Positions 5,107 through 7,511 of a stretch of 7,511 bases of DNA are shown here, in pieces. The translations under genes were made by a program, and so were the position numbers. Where the stretch lies: contig DATIAR010000007.1 of NCBI GenBank assembly GCA_035457865.1, positions 1 through 7,511 of the forward strand, given 5' to 3'. Origin of the DNA: UBA8516 sp035457865. Lineage in GTDB: Archaea > Thermoproteota > Nitrososphaeria > Nitrososphaerales > Nitrosopumilaceae. The notes beneath the pieces were generated by a model. It was not told the DNA's origin and did no database searches. It saw only the letters and a list, made by a program, of their open reading frames with translations. Within the stretch, counting starts at the first letter, position 1. Each line of letters begins with the position of its first letter.

Positions 5107-6213
5107 TCAGGTACCGCGAGCTTTTACTATTGTAAGGACGTCTTCATCTTGCAAAACATGATGAAGGCCGACTCTTTGACCTCCAAACTTTACACTTTTT
5201 CCCCAAACCAGAGCATATCTGAAATCTTTTTTCATGTCCCTGTGCAACTTGTTACATATGTCAAGGATGGTGGAACCGTCTCTTACTATCAAAGGTTCTT
5301 CGTAATCCGTTTCTCCACCTTTTGGTCTCATGTAAATTCTGATGAAATCAAGTTTCTCATAAATTGCATCCTTGAGAGCATTAATGTTAATGTCAGCGTC
5401 TGCAGATATGGGTATGATTTTTGATTTTATGTTTGACTGTAATTCGTTTAGAAATCCCTGATTTACCAAATCGATTTTATTCATTACAGTAAGTGATTGA
5501 ACATATGTCTTGGTACCAGAAATATAATCAGTTAATTGTTCAGAATCAACATCTTCTCTGATAAGTACTCTGCCGTTGTTGACGCCATAAACTCTCAGTA
5601 TATCTTTTAGAAGGCTTTGTGACATTTTTGTCAACGGTACCTGCTGGCTAACAGAGATTCCACCGTCTGCAGTTTTTTCTATAACTATGTTAGGAGGCTT
5701 TTGATCTAATCTTATTCCGATGTTTCCAAGCTCAGTTCTAATTACTTCTTCATGATATGGTTGAAAGACATCAAGAATAATTAAAACCAAATCTGCACTT
5801 TTTGCTACAGCTAAAACTCTTTTTCCCAATCCCTTTCCTGTTGATGCGCCTTTGATTATTCCAGGCAGATCAAGTATCTGAATTTTTGCACCACGATGTT
5901 CCATCATGCCAGGAACAACAGTTGTTGTTGTAAATTGAAATGCGCCTATTGCAGATTTTGCACCTGTGATTTTATTTAACAATGTGGATTTTCCTACACT
6001 TGGCAATCCAATGAAAACAACAGTTGCATCACCAGTTCGCTTGACATCAAATCCTGCCGAGCTTCCAGATGATCTTGATCTGACTTCCTCTTGTTCACGT
6101 TTTAGCTTTGCAAGTTTTGCTTTTAGTAATCCAACATGGTGCTCTGTAGCCTTGTTTATTTGCGTCTTTGACATTTCGTCTTTTATTGCTTGAATTTTTT
6201 CTGGAATTCCCAA
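5107..6213 (-). CDS. DRG-family (Obg-related) GTPase with TGS domain
   Basis: This 368-residue protein has full-length archaeal DRG architecture. Residues 1-60 are a charged helical N-terminus with the DRG-typical NKATEHHVGLLKAKLAKL (20-37). The G domain has G1 GLPSVGKST (69-77), the G2 threonines at 95-98, G3 DLPG (115-118), G4 NKID (245-248) and G5 SAD (270-272). An insert of about 165-235 fits the S5D2L region of DRG proteins. A TGS domain fills about 291-366. DRG GTPases associate with ribosomes and assist translation; the reaction is GTP hydrolysis in the cytosol. The start codon is TTG at 6213: an in-frame TGA lies only three codons upstream, and the resulting N-terminus (MGIPEKI) matches the family. 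It follows the MJ1316-like gene by 16 bp and precedes the zinc ribbon by 36 bp, probably one operon. Confidence 0.95.
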   Translation of the reverse strand: MGIPEKIQAIKDEMSKTQINKATEHHVGLLKAKLAKLKREQEEVRSRSSGSSAGFDVKRTGDATVVFIGLPSVGKSTLLNKITGAKSAIGAFQFTTTTVVPGMMEHRGAKIQILDLPGIIKGASTGKGLGKRVLAVAKSADLVLIILDVFQPYHEEVIRTELGNIGIRLDQKPPNIVIEKTADGGISVSQQVPLTKMSQSLLKDILRVYGVNNGRVLIREDVDSEQLTDYISGTKTYVQSLTVMNKIDLVNQGFLNELQSNIKSKIIPISADADININALKDAIYEKLDFIRIYMRPKGGETDYEEPLIVRDGSTILDICNKLHRDMKKDFRYALVWGKSVKFGGQRVGLHHVLQDEDVLTIVKARGT

Positions 6214-6229
6214 TCTAGTTCACTTGTTG

Positions 6230-6442
6230 TTATGATTTACTGAATAAAACTGTATTTTCTTTCTTGATGTATTTAATCCTCGTAATGGGTATAGTCTCAA
6301 AGTTTTCTGATTCTTTGATGAATTCGGGCAAGGTAACTTCCTTTATGGTGTCATAGTCAAGGTATCCTATTTGATATGATTCAGGATTGTCTGCATACAT
6401 GGCTTTGCTAAAAATCTCCGCCAACTTTCCTTTGCGAGGCAT
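6230..6442 (-). CDS. MJ1316/DUF504-like small protein, putative RNA-end-binding domain
   Basis: This is a 70-residue protein starting MPRKGKLAEIF. The pattern YQIGYLDYDTIKEVTLPEF (23-41), then ETIPITRIKYIKKENTVLF (49-67), resembles the MJ1316 (DUF504/UPF0248) domain, whose consensus has an IGYxDR segment, an EF pair and IPxHRIxYxK near the end. In this copy the usual His before Arg is Thr, and the terminal Trp-Asp is missing (VLFSKS). Published comparative work proposed the domain recognises RNA ends with cyclic phosphate; that role here is inference. The ATG at 6442 is the natural start. The stop is 16 bp before the GTPase start, so the two are likely cotranscribed. The gene is divergent from the phosphoglycolate phosphatase. 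Assignment by motif resemblance only. Confidence 0.7.
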   Translation of the reverse strand: MPRKGKLAEIFSKAMYADNPESYQIGYLDYDTIKEVTLPEFIKESENFETIPITRIKYIKKENTVLFSKS

Positions 6443-6525
6443 GATTTTGTAATGTTAAAATGCTATTTTAGATATTGTTTATTTAATGAGGAGCAGTTAT
6501 TATCCTCAATAGAATATCTGACTTG
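6443..6525. promoter_or_regulatory. Divergent promoter region with a short inverted repeat
   Basis: These 83 bp separate the MJ1316-like gene from the phosphatase gene. Plus-strand TTTATTTAAT (6478-6487) lies about 40 bp before the phosphatase ATG and could be its TATA box. On the minus strand ATATCTAAAATA (6463-6474) is about 26 bp before the MJ1316-like ATG. A 6-bp inverted repeat, TGAGGA (6487-6492) and TCCTCA (6503-6508), directly follows the plus-strand box and might be an operator or a leader hairpin. Confidence 0.4.
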
Positions 6526-7221
6526 ATGCAAGAAAAAATTTTTGCAGTTGACATAGATGGAACAATCACCGAAAATGGCGGAGGGAGGATAAATCTTGAT
6601 GCTCTGGATGCTTTGCGCCATATGATAAGGCTTGGTCACAAAGTCATATTTGTTTCAGGCCGATCCTCTGTTGAAGGATATGTCTTGTCTGTTTTTGGTG
6701 GCATGACACGAATAGCGGTTGGGGAAAATGGCGGAGCTATAACTTCTGGACCCTCCGAACACAAACTATTGGGTAACAAGGATGAATGTGTAAAGGCATT
6801 TGAATTTCTCAAATCAAAAATTCCCGAGGCTAAAGAAAAACCAGTATTTCCTAGGATGACTGAAGTCGTACTTGAAAGGACGTTTGATTTAGAACTGGCA
6901 AAAAAAATTATCGCAGATAGCAATATGTCAGTAAACCTTTCTGATAGTCAATATGCAGTTCACATAAATTCAAAAGGGATTAACAAAGGCAGAGGTTTTT
7001 CTGAAGTTCTGACAATGCTTTATGCCTCGTCTTCTGACGTCATCGCAATAGGAGATAGTGAAACTGATGTTCCTCTGTTTAAGATGTCGGGAATAAGCAT
7101 TGCACTTGGTAATGCACTAGAAAGTGTGAAATCACAAGCGTCTATGACTGTCTCAGGAAAGGCTGGTGATGGAGTCATAGAAGCACTTGAATACATTGCA
7201 ATCAAGTTGGCAAGGGTGTAG
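6526..7221 (+). CDS. Archaeal-type phosphoglycolate phosphatase (HAD superfamily, TA0175-like)
   Basis: This 231-residue HAD phosphatase hydrolyses 2-phosphoglycolate to glycolate in the archaeal TA0175-type family. Motif I is DIDGT (nucleophile Asp9, acid/base Asp11), motif II SGR (Ser44), motif III Lys154 in NKGRG, and motif IV IGDSETD (Asp177 and Asp181). The cap between about 75 and 150 is of the C2 type, as in Cof-like phosphatases. The length fits the family. I place the start at ATG 6526 rather than TTG 6523, because ATG is preferred and leaves the family-like N-terminus MQEKIFAVDIDGT. It is soluble, with no signal peptide. It is followed by argS after only 3 bp, so the two are probably cotranscribed. 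Specificity within the HAD family is inferred; another sugar or polyol phosphate is possible. Confidence 0.88.
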   Translation: MQEKIFAVDIDGTITENGGGRINLDALDALRHMIRLGHKVIFVSGRSSVEGYVLSVFGGMTRIAVGENGGAITSGPSEHKLLGNKDECVKAFEFLKSKIPEAKEKPVFPRMTEVVLERTFDLELAKKIIADSNMSVNLSDSQYAVHINSKGINKGRGFSEVLTMLYASSSDVIAIGDSETDVPLFKMSGISIALGNALESVKSQASMTVSGKAGDGVIEALEYIAIKLARV

Positions 7222-7224
7222 TAA

Positions 7225-7511
7225 ATGACTCTGAGGCTCTTGCTTGATGAAATAAGATCAAACATTCAACAAATATGTTCCAAACTTAATTATCCTGAAA
7301 CCAAGTTTGAAGTAACTGAAGCCTCAAGAGCAGAGTTTGGCGATGTAAGCTGTAATGTTGCATTTTTGCTTGCAAAATCATTAAAGAAAAAACCCAATGA
7401 TATTGCAAAAATTATTTCTGAAGAATACAAAAAAAGCTCAAGCAAGTTTGTGAAACAATCTTCATCACATCCTTCAGGATATGTGAATTTTTTTGCAAAC
7501 TATGCAGAATT
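7225..7511 (+). CDS. argS: Arginyl-tRNA synthetase, 5' part (cut by window end)
   Basis: The frame opens at ATG 7225, three bases after the phosphatase stop, and runs to the window end (95 codons). The translation fits the Arg_tRNA_synt_N domain: RAEFGDVSCNVAFLLAKSL (residues 36-54), then KKPNDIAKIISEEY and HPSGYVNFFANYAE (82-95). The Phe-Gly-Asp and HPSGYVNFF signatures are typical of the N-terminal additional domain that contacts the tRNA elbow. The catalytic HIGH and KMSKS motifs lie beyond the window. The enzyme charges tRNA-Arg with arginine using ATP in the cytosol. The start is supported by the tight spacing and the MTLRLLLDEI N-terminus. Confidence 0.9.
   Translation, partial: MTLRLLLDEIRSNIQQICSKLNYPETKFEVTEASRAEFGDVSCNVAFLLAKSLKKKPNDIAKIISEEYKKSSSKFVKQSSSHPSGYVNFFANYAE

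Noticed and set aside
6636..7265. Minus-strand frames across the phosphatase and argS start
   Set aside because: They are antisense to genes with intact HAD and argS signatures.
1..7511. CRISPR array, tRNA, rRNA, insertion sequence or provirus
   Set aside because: I saw no spaced direct repeats, cloverleaf, transposase, integrase or terminal repeats. The only tandem repeats are coding (Gly-X-Y), and the collagen-like gene alone does not prove a virus.

Overview
The window looks like a piece of an ammonia-oxidising archaeon (Nitrososphaerota, formerly Thaumarchaeota, probably Nitrosopumilales-like). This rests on the low-GC, T-rich intergenic DNA, weak or absent Shine-Dalgarno sites with AT-rich boxes about 30 bp before start codons, and archaeal-type genes: a DRG GTPase with a TGS domain, a TA0175-type phosphoglycolate phosphatase, an MJ1316-like small protein and archaeal-style argS. 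The taxon is inferred from gene content; no marker gene fixes it.

Left part (1-4647), accessory in character. A 3' gene end of unknown function (+) converges on a 478-aa class III nucleotidyl cyclase-like protein (-). Its catalytic domain keeps both metal-binding aspartates but has isoleucine where the conserved catalytic asparagine should be, and it carries a beta-rich C-terminal domain of about 180 residues. Upstream on the same strand lies a 180-aa single-pass membrane protein. Divergent from that is a 481-aa collagen-like protein with 105 uninterrupted Gly-X-Y triplets between an N-terminal beta module and a short amphipathic C-terminal helix. A 95-aa conserved-looking small protein follows 33 bp later. 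A 9-bp-stem hairpin with flanking T tracts separates this block from the next.

Right part (4648-7511), informational and housekeeping in character. Reading leftwards on the minus strand are a 70-aa MJ1316/DUF504-like protein, a DRG-family GTPase with a TTG start, a 58-aa zinc ribbon, and, after a 117-bp gap holding a perfect 17-bp palindrome, a 42-aa protein that is 55% Lys/Arg. The last two were found by direct translation of the minus strand. Reading rightwards are phosphoglycolate phosphatase and, 3 bp later, the 5' end of argS.

The right-hand genes share a translation/RNA theme. The most unusual items are the hyperbasic peptide with its palindrome, the perfect archaeal collagen, and the cyclase with an altered active site. 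I do not see a complete defence system or a proven new multi-gene system; the cyclase and membrane-protein pair is the nearest candidate and is weak.
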